Counted from the first letter of the stretch, positions 9,445 through 18,666 are shown. The stretch: 64,000 bases of DNA from Rhodococcus sp. 06-462-5 (GCF_002258315.1 NZ_NOYD01000029.1:168148-232147), one strand, 5' to 3'. The notes: generated by a model from the letters alone, not told the origin. Translations and numbers: made by a program.

Positions 9445-10011
9445 GTGAGCGTGACGCGGTGGTGGGCGGCGGGAGTGGTCGGCGTGATGGCATTGGTCGC
9501 CGGATGTGGCGGGGCGACGGAGGGTGCGCCGGTTGAAGAGCCGGCAACGAGTTCGGTGGCTGCGACGCCGGTGGCAGACGAGCCATGGGATCCATGCACC
9601 ATCCCGAACGACGCCATCGAGGCAGCGGGATTGGATGTGGACAGCAAGAGCACGAACCTGTTCGGAGACGCGCCGTTGTCCACCGATTGGAAGACGTGTA
9701 TCTGGACAGACCCCGATCCGGGGTCGTGGTATTTCCTGGGAGTGTTCTCGGGATTTCACTCATTGGGTGATCTGCAACGGAACGACCGCTTCAACCAGTT
9801 CTCGGAGGTCGGCGAACTCGGCGGCTATGAGTTCTTGCGCGCCGATCGTCCCGCTGGAAGAAGTTGTGGCGTGGCCTTCGAAGTCGAGAAGGGATTGGTG
9901 TACTTCGTCCTCGACACTCGCGCGGCGAGCGAGCCAGCCAGAGATCCGTGTGTCGAAATCGAGAACATTGCGCGCACCACGCGCGCTTATCTGCCACCTA
10001 TTTCGAGCTGA
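9445..10011 (+). CDS. DUF3558-like secreted lipoprotein
   Basis: A 188-residue exported lipoprotein. GTG 9445 is chosen because AGGGGAG lies just upstream (9434-9440); GTG 9451 is a possible alternative. The signal peptide ends in the lipobox ALVAGC, followed by a Thr/Ser/Ala-rich linker and a globular domain beginning WDPCTIPNDAI. This domain holds a second Cys (TDWKTCIW), a third (GRSCGV) and a fourth (RDPCVEI), which could form two disulfides. The cysteine spacing and the DPC start fit the DUF3558 family of mycolata lipoproteins, whose function is unknown. The following gene starts ten bases downstream, so the two are probably cotranscribed. Confidence 0.75.
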   Translation: MSVTRWWAAGVVGVMALVAGCGGATEGAPVEEPATSSVAATPVADEPWDPCTIPNDAIEAAGLDVDSKSTNLFGDAPLSTDWKTCIWTDPDPGSWYFLGVFSGFHSLGDLQRNDRFNQFSEVGELGGYEFLRADRPAGRSCGVAFEVEKGLVYFVLDTRAASEPARDPCVEIENIARTTRAYLPPISS

Positions 10012-10021
10012 ACTGAAGGCT

Positions 10022-10429
10022 ATGACTGTGGGACAAAACCCTGGGGATCTGTTCGACTCGATGCAGTACTGGCGACACTTGTCGGATCAGGCCGAAGCAG
10101 GAGTTCTGGAGATACCGGAAGATGTTGCGGCGCAGTGTGACGCTGCATGCGTCACGTACATTGCCCACCTGGAGGGCATGGTGCAGAAGACGGAGTTTCT
10201 CGTCGATCTCAAAGCATTCGGCACGCTTCCTTCGGCTCAACAGCTGGGTCGAAAGTTCAAGCGACTTGCCGATGGGGAAGAGCGGTCGGCGGCTGTCGCG
10301 ATCAGGCAACACATCGAGGTCATCGAACTGATGCGGTCGGTGTTTCGTCGCTATTTCGTCGAGACCGAGGGAGTCGATCAGAGCGTGGCAGCTCGAATCG
10401 GCGGGATCGGAGCGGGCTTGGGGGAGTGA
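10022..10429 (+). CDS. Small helical protein paired with a DUF3558-like lipoprotein
   Basis: A 135-residue protein that I do not recognise. ATG 10022 follows the lipoprotein gene by ten bases. The sequence is almost entirely predicted helix, with two longer helices around residues 40-65 and 80-115, no signal peptide and no membrane segment. It starts near a FDSMQYWRHL segment and ends with a glycine-rich tail. Size, helical content and partnership with a DUF3558 lipoprotein resemble small actinobacterial proteins handled by type VII secretion, but no clear WXG motif is present, so export is only a guess. The gene lies between two related palindromic repeats. Confidence 0.6.
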   Translation: MTVGQNPGDLFDSMQYWRHLSDQAEAGVLEIPEDVAAQCDAACVTYIAHLEGMVQKTEFLVDLKAFGTLPSAQQLGRKFKRLADGEERSAAVAIRQHIEVIELMRSVFRRYFVETEGVDQSVAARIGGIGAGLGE

Positions 10430-10436
10430 GCCGGCG

Positions 10437-10514
10437 ACCTCACACCCTTTTTGCACACCTCACACACCAGCCAGGACTTGAACTCCAGCGCGCAGTTGCG
10501 AAAAGGGGTGAGGT
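10437..10514. repeat. Long palindromic intergenic repeat, copy 2
   Basis: The left arm ACCTCACACCCTTTTTGC (10437-10454) pairs imperfectly with GCGAAAAGGGGTGAGGT (10498-10514). The left arm shares CCTCACACCCTTTTT with copy 1 at 9301-9315. The centre differs from copy 1. It sits eight bases after the stop of the small helical-protein gene, so it may also act as that operon's terminator. Confidence 0.7.
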
Positions 10515-10625
10515 GTCGACAGTCCCGGCGGCGAAGCGTCGAACAATGTCCGAAATGTCCGCAATATCAACCCTCGCAACACAATCGAGACAACGCTCAC
10601 GAATGGGATGACCTAGTCTGCGATC

Positions 10626-11798
10626 GTGAACCCTTCCGCTGCCCGTTTGGTGCCGATGCGACCTCGTGATCCGAACGAGCCGCATCGCTCCGCGAGCCCA
10701 CTCGAATTGTTCTTCGACCTGGTCTTCGTGGTGGCCGTCAGCATTGCGTCGGTTCAACTCCATCACGACCTCACCGAGAACCACATCGCCGACGGTTTGC
10801 TCGGCTATGCACTCGTGTTCTTCGCGATCTGGTGGGCGTGGATGAACTTCACGTGGTTCGCGACGTCCTTCGACACCGACGACTGGCTGTATCGCGTGCT
10901 CACCGTCGTGCAGATGGCCGGGGTGTTGGTTCTCGCCGCAGGAATCGAATCGGCGTTCGTGGACCAGGATTTCACCATCGTGGTGATCGGGTACGTGGTG
11001 ATGCGCGTGGCGATGGTGACTCAGTGGCTGCGGGCATCGCGAAGCCCCGAACATCGACAGACCGCGCTGAGCTACGCGATAGGCATTGCGGGAGTGCAGG
11101 TTCTGTGGATTCTCTGGGTACTGCTACTCGACGGCACCGCTGCGATCATCCTGTTCGTCGTACTCGCGGGCGTCGAGATGTCGGTGCCGATCATCGCCGA
11201 GCGAAAGGGCACAACACCCTGGCATCCGCACCACATCACCGAACGCTACGGATTGTTCACTCTGATTCTGCTCGGCGAATCACTGCTCGCGTCGGCCAAC
11301 GCGATCATCGAGGCGATTCACGACGAGAGCGCACTGGCACCGTTGATCTCGATCTCCGTCCTCACTCTCGTCGTCACCGCGAGCCTGTGGTGGATCTACT
11401 TCTGGCCCCCTCATCACCGAGCGATCGGCAGATTCGGCAACTCGGTGATCTACGGCTACGCCCACTACTTCATCTTCGCGGCAGCAGGTGCGTTCTCGGC
11501 CGGCATCGAGGTCGAGATCGACGTGCTCACCGACCACAGCAAGCTCGGCGACGTCGCCGCGTCGTTCACCGTCACGATCCCGATCGCGGTGTTCGTGTTC
11601 GGGGTCTGGCTGATCGCTGTTCGCGCACACGCGGACCGCATCGTCAACATCGCAGTTCCACTCGGTGCCCTACTCGTGTTGTTCGACCCGATCATCCCCA
11701 TCCCGATCACCCTCACCGCCGTCGTGATGACCGTCGTCGTCGGGGTGCTCGTCGTACGCGGGCCGACGCAGCCAGAGCATGAGAAACTGACCACATGA
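10626..11798 (+). CDS. Low-temperature-requirement A (LtrA) family membrane protein
   Basis: A 390-residue membrane protein with about ten hydrophobic helices. The N-terminal cytosolic stretch leads into [16 protein letters not shown] near residue 22, the hallmark of LtrA proteins, and [18 protein letters not shown] near residue 205 is the second conserved block. LtrA was named from Listeria growth at low temperature; its molecular role is unknown. GTG 10626 is the first start in frame. The stop overlaps gpmA by four bases (ATGA), so it is cotranscribed with gpmA here, an arrangement not seen in mycobacteria as I recall. Confidence 0.85.
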   Translation: MNPSAARLVPMRPRDPNEPHRSASPLELFFDLVFVVAVSIASVQLHHDLTENHIADGLLGYALVFFAIWWAWMNFTWFATSFDTDDWLYRVLTVVQMAGVLVLAAGIESAFVDQDFTIVVIGYVVMRVAMVTQWLRASRSPEHRQTALSYAIGIAGVQVLWILWVLLLDGTAAIILFVVLAGVEMSVPIIAERKGTTPWHPHHITERYGLFTLILLGESLLASANAIIEAIHDESALAPLISISVLTLVVTASLWWIYFWPPHHRAIGRFGNSVIYGYAHYFIFAAAGAFSAGIEVEIDVLTDHSKLGDVAASFTVTIPIAVFVFGVWLIAVRAHADRIVNIAVPLGALLVLFDPIIPIPITLTAVVMTVVVGVLVVRGPTQPEHEKLTT

Positions 11799-12550
11799 GT
11801 ATCGGAACCTTGATTCTGCTTCGTCACGGCGAGAGCGAATGGAACGCGTCCAACCAGTTCACCGGTTGGGTGGACGTGCGACTGACCGAGAAGGGTGAGG
11901 CCGAGGGCAAGCGCGCAGGCCAGCTCCTCGCCGAGGCGGGCATCCTGCCCGACCTGCTGTACACCTCGCTGCTGCGTCGCGCGATCAGCACCGCCAACCT
12001 CGCACTCGACGCGGCCGACCGCCACTGGATTCCCGTCGTCCGCGACTGGCGTCTGAACGAACGGCACTACGGCGCGCTGCAGGGACTGAACAAGGCCGAG
12101 ACCAAGGACAAGTACGGCAACGAGCAGTTCATGCTGTGGCGTCGTAGCTACGACACCCCGCCGCCGCCCATCGAGATCGGCAGCGAGCACAGCCAGGACG
12201 CCGACCCGCGCTACGCCGACCTGGACAGCGTTCCGCTGACCGAATGCCTCGCCGACGTGGTCGAGCGCCTGATCCCGTACTTCGAGGAGACGATCGTCGC
12301 CGATCTGAAGGCCGGCAAGAACGTCCTCGTCGCCGCGCACGGCAACTCGCTGCGCGCCCTCGTGAAGTACCTCGACGAGATCTCCGACGCGGACATCGCC
12401 GAACTCAACATCCCCACCGGCATTCCGCTGAAGTACGACCTCACCGAGTCGGGCGGGAAGCTGAAGCCCACCAACCCGGGCGGCACCTACCTCGACCCCG
12501 AAGCAGCGGCCGCAGGTGCAGCTGCCGTGGCAAACCAGGGCGGCAAGTAA
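11795..12550 (+). CDS. gpmA: 2,3-bisphosphoglycerate-dependent phosphoglycerate mutase
   Basis: A 251-residue cytosolic glycolytic enzyme that interconverts 3- and 2-phosphoglycerate. The phospho-acceptor His lies in [10 protein letters not shown] at residues 8-17, the [15 protein letters not shown] block near residues 88-102 binds substrate, and the second histidine is in [10 protein letters not shown] near 181. Length matches the cofactor-dependent family (about 250). It lies directly upstream of senX3-regX3, as in mycobacteria (gpm1). Confidence 0.95.
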   Translation: MSIGTLILLRHGESEWNASNQFTGWVDVRLTEKGEAEGKRAGQLLAEAGILPDLLYTSLLRRAISTANLALDAADRHWIPVVRDWRLNERHYGALQGLNKAETKDKYGNEQFMLWRRSYDTPPPPIEIGSEHSQDADPRYADLDSVPLTECLADVVERLIPYFEETIVADLKAGKNVLVAAHGNSLRALVKYLDEISDADIAELNIPTGIPLKYDLTESGGKLKPTNPGGTYLDPEAAAAGAAAVANQGGK

Positions 12551-12687
12551 CTCGGCCTCGCCCAAACCGACAATTTGTCGTAACTGCAGGTGAACGATCG
12601 AAGAACACTGCCGACGGGGACTATGACGACCAGGGAAATGCCTGCACCCTGCGTATGTGAGCTGTCCATCGAACGTACGATTCCGGT

Positions 12688-13860
12688 GTGAGTGTCGCAT
12701 CGGCCGTACTACTGGCAATCGCCACGGCCTTCGTGGGATACCTCGTCGGCGGTGTTCTGATCCCGTACCTCAACACTCGGCACTCGGAGCGTCGCAGAGC
12801 CAGCTCCGGGCTGACGATGTCGCAGGTACTGGACCTGATCGTCCTCGCATCGGAAAGCGGCATCGCCGTCGTCGATCAATTTCACGACGTCGTCCTGTCG
12901 AATCCGCGAGCCGAGGAGCTCGGACTGGTGCGTAACCGTCTGATCGACGACCGGGCCTGGGATGCCGCGCTCAAGGTCCTCGCCGACGGCAACCCCGTCG
13001 AAGTCGACCTCAGCTCGAAGAACCCGAGAACCGGCCGAGACAAGATCGCCGTCCGCTGCGTCGCGCGGCTGCTGAGCAAGGAAGACAAGCGGTTCGTCGT
13101 GCTGTTCGCCGACGACGATTCCGAGCAGGTCCGGATGGAGGCGACGCGTCGGGACTTCGTGGCCAACGTCAGCCACGAACTCAAGACCCCCGTCGGCGCG
13201 ATGAGCCTGCTGGCCGAGGCGCTGCTCGAATCGGCCGACGACCCGGACTCCGTGAGGCACTTCGGCGGCAAGGTCGTCGCCGAATCCAAGCGGCTCGGCA
13301 ACATGGTGACCGAACTGATCGCACTGTCGCGACTGCAAGGTGCCGAGAAGCTACCCGACCTCGAGGTCGTCGACGTCGACACCGTCGTCAACGAGGCGAT
13401 GGATCGATCCAAGCTCGCCGCCGAGAACGCCGGAATCTCCGTCACCACCGACCACCCGAGCGGCCTCGAAGTTCTCGGCGATCAGGCGCTGCTGGTGACG
13501 GCCCTGGCCAACCTCATCCAGAACGCCATCGCCTACTCCTCGGACGGTGCGCCGGTGTCGGTGAGCCGAGCCCTGCGCGGAAACAACGTGGCGTTCGCCG
13601 TCACCGACCGCGGCATCGGCATCGCCAAGGGCGACCAGGAACGCGTCTTCGAGAGATTCTTCCGCGTCGACAAAGCTCGGTCGCGGGCCACCGGCGGCAC
13701 GGGCCTCGGCCTGGCCATCGCCAAACACGTCGCAGCCAACCACAACGGCAGCATCTCGCTGTGGAGCAAGCTGGGCACCGGATCCACCTTCACCCTCCAG
13801 ATCCCTGCGTACTTCGAAGAAGAAGACGACGCTTCGGTTACAGAAAGAGAGAATCAGTGA
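12688..13860 (+). CDS. senX3: Phosphate-responsive sensor histidine kinase SenX3
   Basis: A 390-residue sensor kinase. One N-terminal hydrophobic helix (residues 3-28) anchors it, followed by a PAS-like region at about 45-140. The HisKA phospho-acceptor is in NVSHELKTP near residue 163. The ATPase domain has the N box NLIQNAIAY (about 275), G1 DRGIGI (about 307) and G2 [12 protein letters not shown] (about 335). It overlaps regX3 by GTGA; in M. tuberculosis repeats separate the two genes, here there are none. The partner and position identify it as SenX3, which signals inorganic phosphate status with the Pst system. Confidence 0.9.
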   Translation: MSVASAVLLAIATAFVGYLVGGVLIPYLNTRHSERRRASSGLTMSQVLDLIVLASESGIAVVDQFHDVVLSNPRAEELGLVRNRLIDDRAWDAALKVLADGNPVEVDLSSKNPRTGRDKIAVRCVARLLSKEDKRFVVLFADDDSEQVRMEATRRDFVANVSHELKTPVGAMSLLAEALLESADDPDSVRHFGGKVVAESKRLGNMVTELIALSRLQGAEKLPDLEVVDVDTVVNEAMDRSKLAAENAGISVTTDHPSGLEVLGDQALLVTALANLIQNAIAYSSDGAPVSVSRALRGNNVAFAVTDRGIGIAKGDQERVFERFFRVDKARSRATGGTGLGLAIAKHVAANHNGSISLWSKLGTGSTFTLQIPAYFEEEDDASVTERENQ

Positions 13861-14546
13861 CCAACGTTCTGATCGTGGAAGACGAAGAGTCGTTGGCCGA
13901 TCCACTGGCCTTCCTGCTCCGCAAGGAAGGTTTCGAGGCCACCGTCGTCGGAGACGGACCGTCGGCACTCGCGGAATTCGATCGCGCAGGAGCCGACATC
14001 GTGTTGCTCGACCTCATGCTCCCCGGCATGAGCGGAACCGACGTGTGCAAGCAATTGCGTTCGCGCTCAGGCGTTCCCGTGATCATGGTGACCGCACGCG
14101 ACAGTGAGATCGACAAGGTCGTCGGACTCGAACTCGGTGCCGACGACTACGTCACCAAGCCGTACTCGGCACGCGAACTCATCGCCCGCATCCGCGCAGT
14201 CCTGCGGCGCGGCTCCGACGCCGAGGTCGACGGCGGAGTCGACACCGGAGTGCTCGAAGCCGGACCGGTGCGCATGGACGTCGAACGCCACGTGGTGATG
14301 GTCGGATCCGAGCAGATCACGTTGCCGCTCAAGGAATTCGACCTGCTCGAGTATCTGCTGCGCAACTCCGGTCGAGTGCTGACCCGCGGACAGTTGATCG
14401 ACCGCGTGTGGGGAGCCGACTACGTGGGCGACACGAAGACACTCGACGTGCACGTCAAGCGACTGCGCTCGAAGATCGAGGCCGATCCGGCCAAGCCGGA
14501 ACACCTCGTGACCGTACGCGGACTGGGCTACAAACTCGAGGGGTAG
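13857..14546 (+). CDS. regX3: Response regulator RegX3
   Basis: A 229-residue OmpR-family regulator. The receiver domain has acidic residues in VEDEES, phospho-acceptor Asp near residue 52 ([11 protein letters not shown]) and Lys near 101 (TKPYS). The C-terminal winged helix ends [15 protein letters not shown] 13857 overlaps the senX3 stop. It is the effector of phosphate-starvation control with SenX3. A structured, apparently gene-free convergent spacer follows. Confidence 0.92.
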   Translation: MTNVLIVEDEESLADPLAFLLRKEGFEATVVGDGPSALAEFDRAGADIVLLDLMLPGMSGTDVCKQLRSRSGVPVIMVTARDSEIDKVVGLELGADDYVTKPYSARELIARIRAVLRRGSDAEVDGGVDTGVLEAGPVRMDVERHVVMVGSEQITLPLKEFDLLEYLLRNSGRVLTRGQLIDRVWGADYVGDTKTLDVHVKRLRSKIEADPAKPEHLVTVRGLGYKLEG

Positions 14547-14556
14547 TGCGCTGCGC

Positions 14557-14637
14557 GCAGTGGTGTGACTCCGTTCCCGGGTCGTTTCGCAGGCTCCACT
14601 CCTGCGTGCCCCCTGCGGCACTTGACCACACCACTGC
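14557..14637. terminator. Structured spacer between convergent genes, probable bidirectional terminator
   Basis: GCAGTGGTGTG at 14557-14567 is exactly complementary to 14627-14637. Between these arms two smaller hairpins can form: CGCAGG with CCTGCG, and GTGCC with GGCAC. The element fills the gap between regX3 and the convergent gene at 14647. No T-run is present, so termination is inferred from structure and position. Confidence 0.45.
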
Positions 14638-14646
14638 CGGAGGCAC

Positions 14647-15477
14647 CTATCGACGCTGCGCCTCACGAGTGGCGGGGTGCACCGCGATCAGACCCAGACC
14701 GCGGCGACGCTTGCACAGCGATGCCAGTTCGTCGTACGCGGCCTTGCCGAGCAGTTCGGTCAACTCGGGCTTGTAGGACTCGAACACCTGCTTGGAGCCG
14801 ACGTGCGCGTCGGGCGAGCCCGAGCAGTACCAGTGCAGATCGAGACCACCCTCGCCCCAGCCGCGTCGGTCGTACTCGCCGATCGTGGTCTTGAGAATCT
14901 CGGAGCCGTCCGGCCGCGTCACCCAGTCCTGGGTGCGCCGGATCGGTAGCTGCCAGCACACGTCGGGCTTGACCTCGAGCGGTTCGATGCCCTTGCGCAG
15001 CGCCATCGAATGCAGCGCGCACCCGATTCCGCCCTCGAACCCGGGACGGTTCTGGAAGATGCAGGCACCCTTGTAGCGACGCGTACGCAACGACTGCTCG
15101 TCGTCGAGATCGTCGTATTCGACGTACCCCTTCTTGCCCAGACCCTTGTCCATGAGCTGCCAGTCCTGTGGGGTGAGCAACTTCACCGACTCGTCGAGCT
15201 TGCGTTTGTCGTCCTCGTCGGACAGGAACGCGCCGTGCGAGCAGCACCCGTCGTCGGGCCTGCCCTCGACGGTTCCCTGGCACGCCGGAGTGCCGAACAC
15301 GCAGGTCCAGTTGGACAACAACCACGTCAGATCCGCGGCGATGACGTGTTCCGCATTGTCGGGGTCGGGGAACTCGACCCATTCTCGAGGGAAATCCATT
15401 TCGACCTCTGCAGCGAACGACTGCTGCTCACGACCTGCTGTCACAAACGACGACGGTAGACCCAGTACCGTGGGCAT
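14647..15477 (-). CDS. Cysteine-rich conserved protein (Rv0495c-like)
   Basis: A 276-residue cytosolic protein with many cysteines: [27 protein letters not shown] and WYCSG. The spacing suggests a metal or Fe-S/zinc site, but I cannot name one. By position (beside ppx) and recalled sequence it corresponds to mycobacterial Rv0495c, which has been linked to redox homeostasis. The start is uncertain. ATG 15477 abuts the GTG of the divergent ppx remnant; an in-frame upstream extension to 15615 and an internal Met with a GAGG-like site before MDFPREW are alternatives. The reading frame itself is secure. Confidence 0.8.
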   Translation of the reverse strand: MPTVLGLPSSFVTAGREQQSFAAEVEMDFPREWVEFPDPDNAEHVIAADLTWLLSNWTCVFGTPACQGTVEGRPDDGCCSHGAFLSDEDDKRKLDESVKLLTPQDWQLMDKGLGKKGYVEYDDLDDEQSLRTRRYKGACIFQNRPGFEGGIGCALHSMALRKGIEPLEVKPDVCWQLPIRRTQDWVTRPDGSEILKTTIGEYDRRGWGEGGLDLHWYCSGSPDAHVGSKQVFESYKPELTELLGKAAYDELASLCKRRRGLGLIAVHPATREAQRR

Positions 15478-15765
15478 GTGCGAATAGGGGTGCTCGACGT
15501 CGGTGCAGACGCGGCTCGAGGCGACTCCTCGAGGCGACTCGTAGCGTTCGTACCGCGGATCATGGCAGCCGACCGTGCAGAATCGGTAGGTGTCAGCGCC
15601 GACAGGTCGCCACAACAGGTGGCCGGGGCTCTGACAGCGGAGGCGAGCATGCGGGCATCGACAGCGGAGTCATTCGAGATATGCCCGTGGGCGCTGAAGG
15701 AAGGTTTGATGTTGAGGAAGCTGGACCCCGAAACGTACGGCGATCCGGTGGGGAGCTCGAAATGA
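15478..15765 (+). pseudogene. ppx: ppx (exopolyphosphatase) remnant with large internal deletion
   Basis: The 95-codon frame starts [10 protein letters not shown], the opening strand of Ppx/GppA enzymes, and jumps within about ten codons to their extreme C-terminus: [22 protein letters not shown], then EICPWALKEGLMLRKLD, which match the end of mycobacterial Ppx as I remember it. Roughly 220 residues holding the actin-like ATPase motifs (including DxGGGS) are missing, so it cannot be an active phosphatase. The join contains a perfect 13-bp tandem duplication at 15515-15527 and 15528-15540. Frame and ATGA overlap with the downstream gene are kept. Confidence 0.9.
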
Positions 15766-16931
15766 GCGACACCAACCCGGACGACACCGGACAGATCTCG
15801 GTTGCCGAGCTACTGGCCCGCAACGGTCAGAAGACGAACCTGAGCGCGGGCGGTCGCCGCCGCCGTGGCGTCAAGGGCGGCATCTCCGTTGCCGAGCTCA
15901 CCGGTGAGATCCCCGTCGTTCGCGACGAGCCCGGCAACCGCAGCGCCCCGGTGGTCGAGACCCCGGCTCCCGACGCGTCCGAGCCCGAGACGCCCGACGT
16001 CGCCCCGGCAGCCCCGCAGGGCAGCGATGCGGCCGAGGACGATGCACGCGTCGCCGTCTCTTCCCGGCCGCAACCGGCCCGGCCGCAGACCACTCGCCCC
16101 ACCCCGTTCCAACCGGCAGGCAAGCGCGAGAAGCAGCAGCCCGAGCCGGAACTGTTGTCCGGCTCCACCACGGTTGCCGGTGATCTGCTCAACCGCTCGC
16201 ACGACGACACCGAACGCGCCAAGCGCCCGGCTGCGGCTGCGGCTGCGGCTACGACACCGACGCAGGATCGGCTTCCGTACGGATCCACCGCGGCCGAGCA
16301 GGGGCGGACCCGCAAGCCGGTGGGCTTCCGAGCATCGCGGCAGGTGGAGGTGGCCGAGCCGAACACCGACGTCGCTCCGCGAGCAGCGATCGTCGACGTC
16401 GACGACCTGGCCAAGACCGTGGTGTCGCCGCGCATTACGCGCGCCGAGGACACGACGGCCGAGTCGGCAGCTGAGTCGGCGGGGGTCGAGACGTCCGCCG
16501 CCACCGAGGTCGTCGATCTCGTGAAGCCGGGGATCGACGACGAGCCGAAGACCGCGTCCGACATCGAGGACGACGCGGCAACCGACGACGCACCGGACGC
16601 GAAGGCCGACAGCGCGACTGCGGCCTCGCGCACCGATCGCCGGGCCGCGGCCGTCAAGGGCAAGGGCGGTGCCGTCCGGCAGTGGCTGGTGCTGATCGGT
16701 CAGGCCGTGGTGTCGATCGCCGTCGGCGCGCTGCTGTTCAAGGGCTTCGAGCAACTGTGGGACGTGTTGCCGTGGGTCGCGTTGGTGCTGTCGGTGCTGG
16801 TCATCGTCGGGCTCGTCGCGGTGGTGAGAATTCTGCGGCGCACCGACGATCTGATGTCGATCGTCATCGCGATCGCCGTCGGCGTCTTCGTCACGCTCGG
16901 TCCGCTCGCCTTCCAGCTCAGTACCGGCTGA
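15762..16931 (+). CDS. Large disordered-N-terminus membrane protein (Rv0497-like)
   Basis: A 389-residue protein. ATG 15762 has GGGGAG six bases upstream and overlaps the ppx-remnant stop by ATGA. Residues 1-300 are Ala/Pro/Asp/Thr-rich and look disordered. They contain two similar short blocks, ISVAELLARNG and GISVAELTGEIPVV, that may be docking motifs. Three hydrophobic helices occupy about residues 310-385. It matches the mycobacterial membrane protein that follows ppx. The function is unknown. Confidence 0.75.
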   Translation: MSDTNPDDTGQISVAELLARNGQKTNLSAGGRRRRGVKGGISVAELTGEIPVVRDEPGNRSAPVVETPAPDASEPETPDVAPAAPQGSDAAEDDARVAVSSRPQPARPQTTRPTPFQPAGKREKQQPEPELLSGSTTVAGDLLNRSHDDTERAKRPAAAAAAATTPTQDRLPYGSTAAEQGRTRKPVGFRASRQVEVAEPNTDVAPRAAIVDVDDLAKTVVSPRITRAEDTTAESAAESAGVETSAATEVVDLVKPGIDDEPKTASDIEDDAATDDAPDAKADSATAASRTDRRAAAVKGKGGAVRQWLVLIGQAVVSIAVGALLFKGFEQLWDVLPWVALVLSVLVIVGLVAVVRILRRTDDLMSIVIAIAVGVFVTLGPLAFQLSTG

Positions 16932-16943
16932 GCCGGTAGACCG

Positions 16944-17786
16944 ATGGGTGCCAAGCGAATTCAGGTGGGACTGTCCACGGCCTCGGTCTACCCGCAGAAC
17001 ACCGAGGCGGCGTTCCGGTACGCGGCGGAGCTCGGATACGACGGCATCGAACTGATGGTGTGGGCCGAGTCGGTCAGCCAGGACGTCGACGCGGTGGCCG
17101 CGCTCTCGCGGGAGTATTCGATGCCGGTGCAGGCCATCCACGCGCCCTGTCTGCTGATCTCGCAGCGAGTGTGGGGATCGGATCCGGTCGCCAAACTCGC
17201 CCGGTCGGTCGAGGCGGCCGAGAAGCTGGACTCGGCGACGGTCGTGGTGCACCCACCGTTCCGATGGCAGCGCAAGTACAGCGACGGCTTCGCCGATCAG
17301 GTCGCCGAACTCGAATCGAACTCTCACGTGGTGGTCGCCGTCGAGAACATGTTCCCGATGCGTGCCGACCGCTTCTTCGGGCGCAAGGAAAAATCCGCAC
17401 AGCGACTCGAACGCCGCGGCGGTCCGGGCGCAGCCCTGTCGGCGTTCTCGCCGTCGTACGACCCGACGGACGTCGGCCACGATCACTACACCCTCGACCT
17501 CTCGCACACCGCCACGGCAGGCTCGGACGCGCTCGAGATGCTCGACCGGATGGGCAAGGGCATCGCGCACCTGCATCTGGCCGACGGCCGGGGCGCATCG
17601 GTCGACGAGCATCTGATCCCCGGCCACGGCAGCCAGCCGTGCGTGGAGGTGTGCACCGAACTGGTGCGCCGAGGCTTCGAGGGTCAGGCGGTGATCGAGA
17701 TCAACACGCAGAACGCGCGGACGGTTCCCGAGCGTTCCTCGATGCTCGGGCAAGCACTGCAGTTCGCCCGCGCACACCTGTCCTGA
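16944..17786 (+). CDS. Sugar phosphate isomerase/epimerase-like TIM barrel (Rv0498-like)
   Basis: A 280-residue protein of the xylose isomerase-like/AP endonuclease 2 fold. It starts KRIQVGLSTASVYPQNTEAAFRYAAELGYDGIELMVW. Potential metal ligands are His in IHAPC, Glu in VAVENMF, the aspartate/histidine pair in LDLSHTA, HLHLAD and EINTQN, consistent with a three-metal or dinuclear site. It starts 12 bases after the membrane protein and is followed by a thioesterase-like gene, as in mycobacteria. Substrate unknown. Confidence 0.8.
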   Translation: MGAKRIQVGLSTASVYPQNTEAAFRYAAELGYDGIELMVWAESVSQDVDAVAALSREYSMPVQAIHAPCLLISQRVWGSDPVAKLARSVEAAEKLDSATVVVHPPFRWQRKYSDGFADQVAELESNSHVVVAVENMFPMRADRFFGRKEKSAQRLERRGGPGAALSAFSPSYDPTDVGHDHYTLDLSHTATAGSDALEMLDRMGKGIAHLHLADGRGASVDEHLIPGHGSQPCVEVCTELVRRGFEGQAVIEINTQNARTVPERSSMLGQALQFARAHLS

Positions 17787-17808
17787 GGCCGCCGGTAAGT
17801 TGTCGTCA

Positions 17809-18666
17809 ATGAGTTCCGCCAGCCCCTTCAAGGCCGCCACCACCCTGACCGCGCTCGAGGTCGACGCCGACACCGCGTCGTTCGCGGGCGCAATCGACTC
17901 CACCTGGACCATCGGTCCGAAGGTGCACGGCGGCGCGATGCTCGCCGTCTGCGCGGCAGCAGCGCGTCAGCACATCGTCGCGACCGACCCGGATCAGGCC
18001 GAGATCCAGCCGCTCGCGGTGAGCGTCAGCTACCTGGCCGCGCCCGATCCCGGCGAGGTTGCGCTGACGACGGTGGTGCGCAAGCGCGGTCGCCAGGTCT
18101 CGCACGTCGACGTCGAACTCACCCAGGCCGGACGCGTCGCCGTGCGTGCGGTGGTGACCCTCGGGCGTCCCGATTCCGACGAACCCCACCACGAGACACC
18201 GACGTCGCTGGCGTCGATGGCCGTCGAACCTCCCGCCGAGACCCTCGCGGTGGCAGGCGATCATCCGATGGCGTCCATCGTGCACGTCGCCAAGGGCTGC
18301 GAGATGCGTATCGACGCGTCGTCGGCGTCGTTCCTGACCGGTCAGCAGGGCGAGGCGGAGATTCGACTGTGGGTGCGTCCCTTCGCGGGCGACGAGGCCG
18401 ACGCCGACACCGCCGTGCTGTTCGCACTGATGACCGGAGACATCTCGGCTCCGGTGACCATGAACCGCGGAATGTTCGGCTGGGCTCCGACCGTGCAGTT
18501 GACGACCTACCTGCGACGCCGTCCGGCACCGGGGTGGCTGCGCGTGGCGGCGACCAGCACCGTCATCGGCAGCACCTGGTTCGAGGAGGACCACGTGGTG
18601 CTGGATTCGACCGGTGCCGTCGTGGTGCAGAGCAGACAGTTGGCGATGGTGCCGCGCTCGAACTGA
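17809..18666 (+). CDS. Acyl-CoA thioesterase family protein (Rv0499-like)
   Basis: A 285-residue double hot-dog protein. STWTIGPKVHGGAMLAV near residues 25-40 is typical of the TesB-like/4HBT_3 family, and the second half repeats the fold (MNRGMFGWAPTVQLTTYLRRRP near 220). It probably hydrolyses an acyl-CoA, but no substrate can be assigned. ATG 17809 is used; an in-frame TTG lies three codons earlier at 17800. Confidence 0.75.
   Translation: MSSASPFKAATTLTALEVDADTASFAGAIDSTWTIGPKVHGGAMLAVCAAAARQHIVATDPDQAEIQPLAVSVSYLAAPDPGEVALTTVVRKRGRQVSHVDVELTQAGRVAVRAVVTLGRPDSDEPHHETPTSLASMAVEPPAETLAVAGDHPMASIVHVAKGCEMRIDASSASFLTGQQGEAEIRLWVRPFAGDEADADTAVLFALMTGDISAPVTMNRGMFGWAPTVQLTTYLRRRPAPGWLRVAATSTVIGSTWFEEDHVVLDSTGAVVVQSRQLAMVPRSN

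Noticed and set aside
10472..10500. Segment resembling the T-arm of a tRNA on the minus strand (AGGACTTGAACTCC) in the second palindromic repeat
   Set aside because: No acceptor stem, anticodon arm or D-arm can be formed around it; it is the central part of the repeat.
15810..17912. 700-codon minus-strand open frame
   Set aside because: Crosses three plus-strand genes with good motifs and has shadow-type Arg/Gly/His composition.
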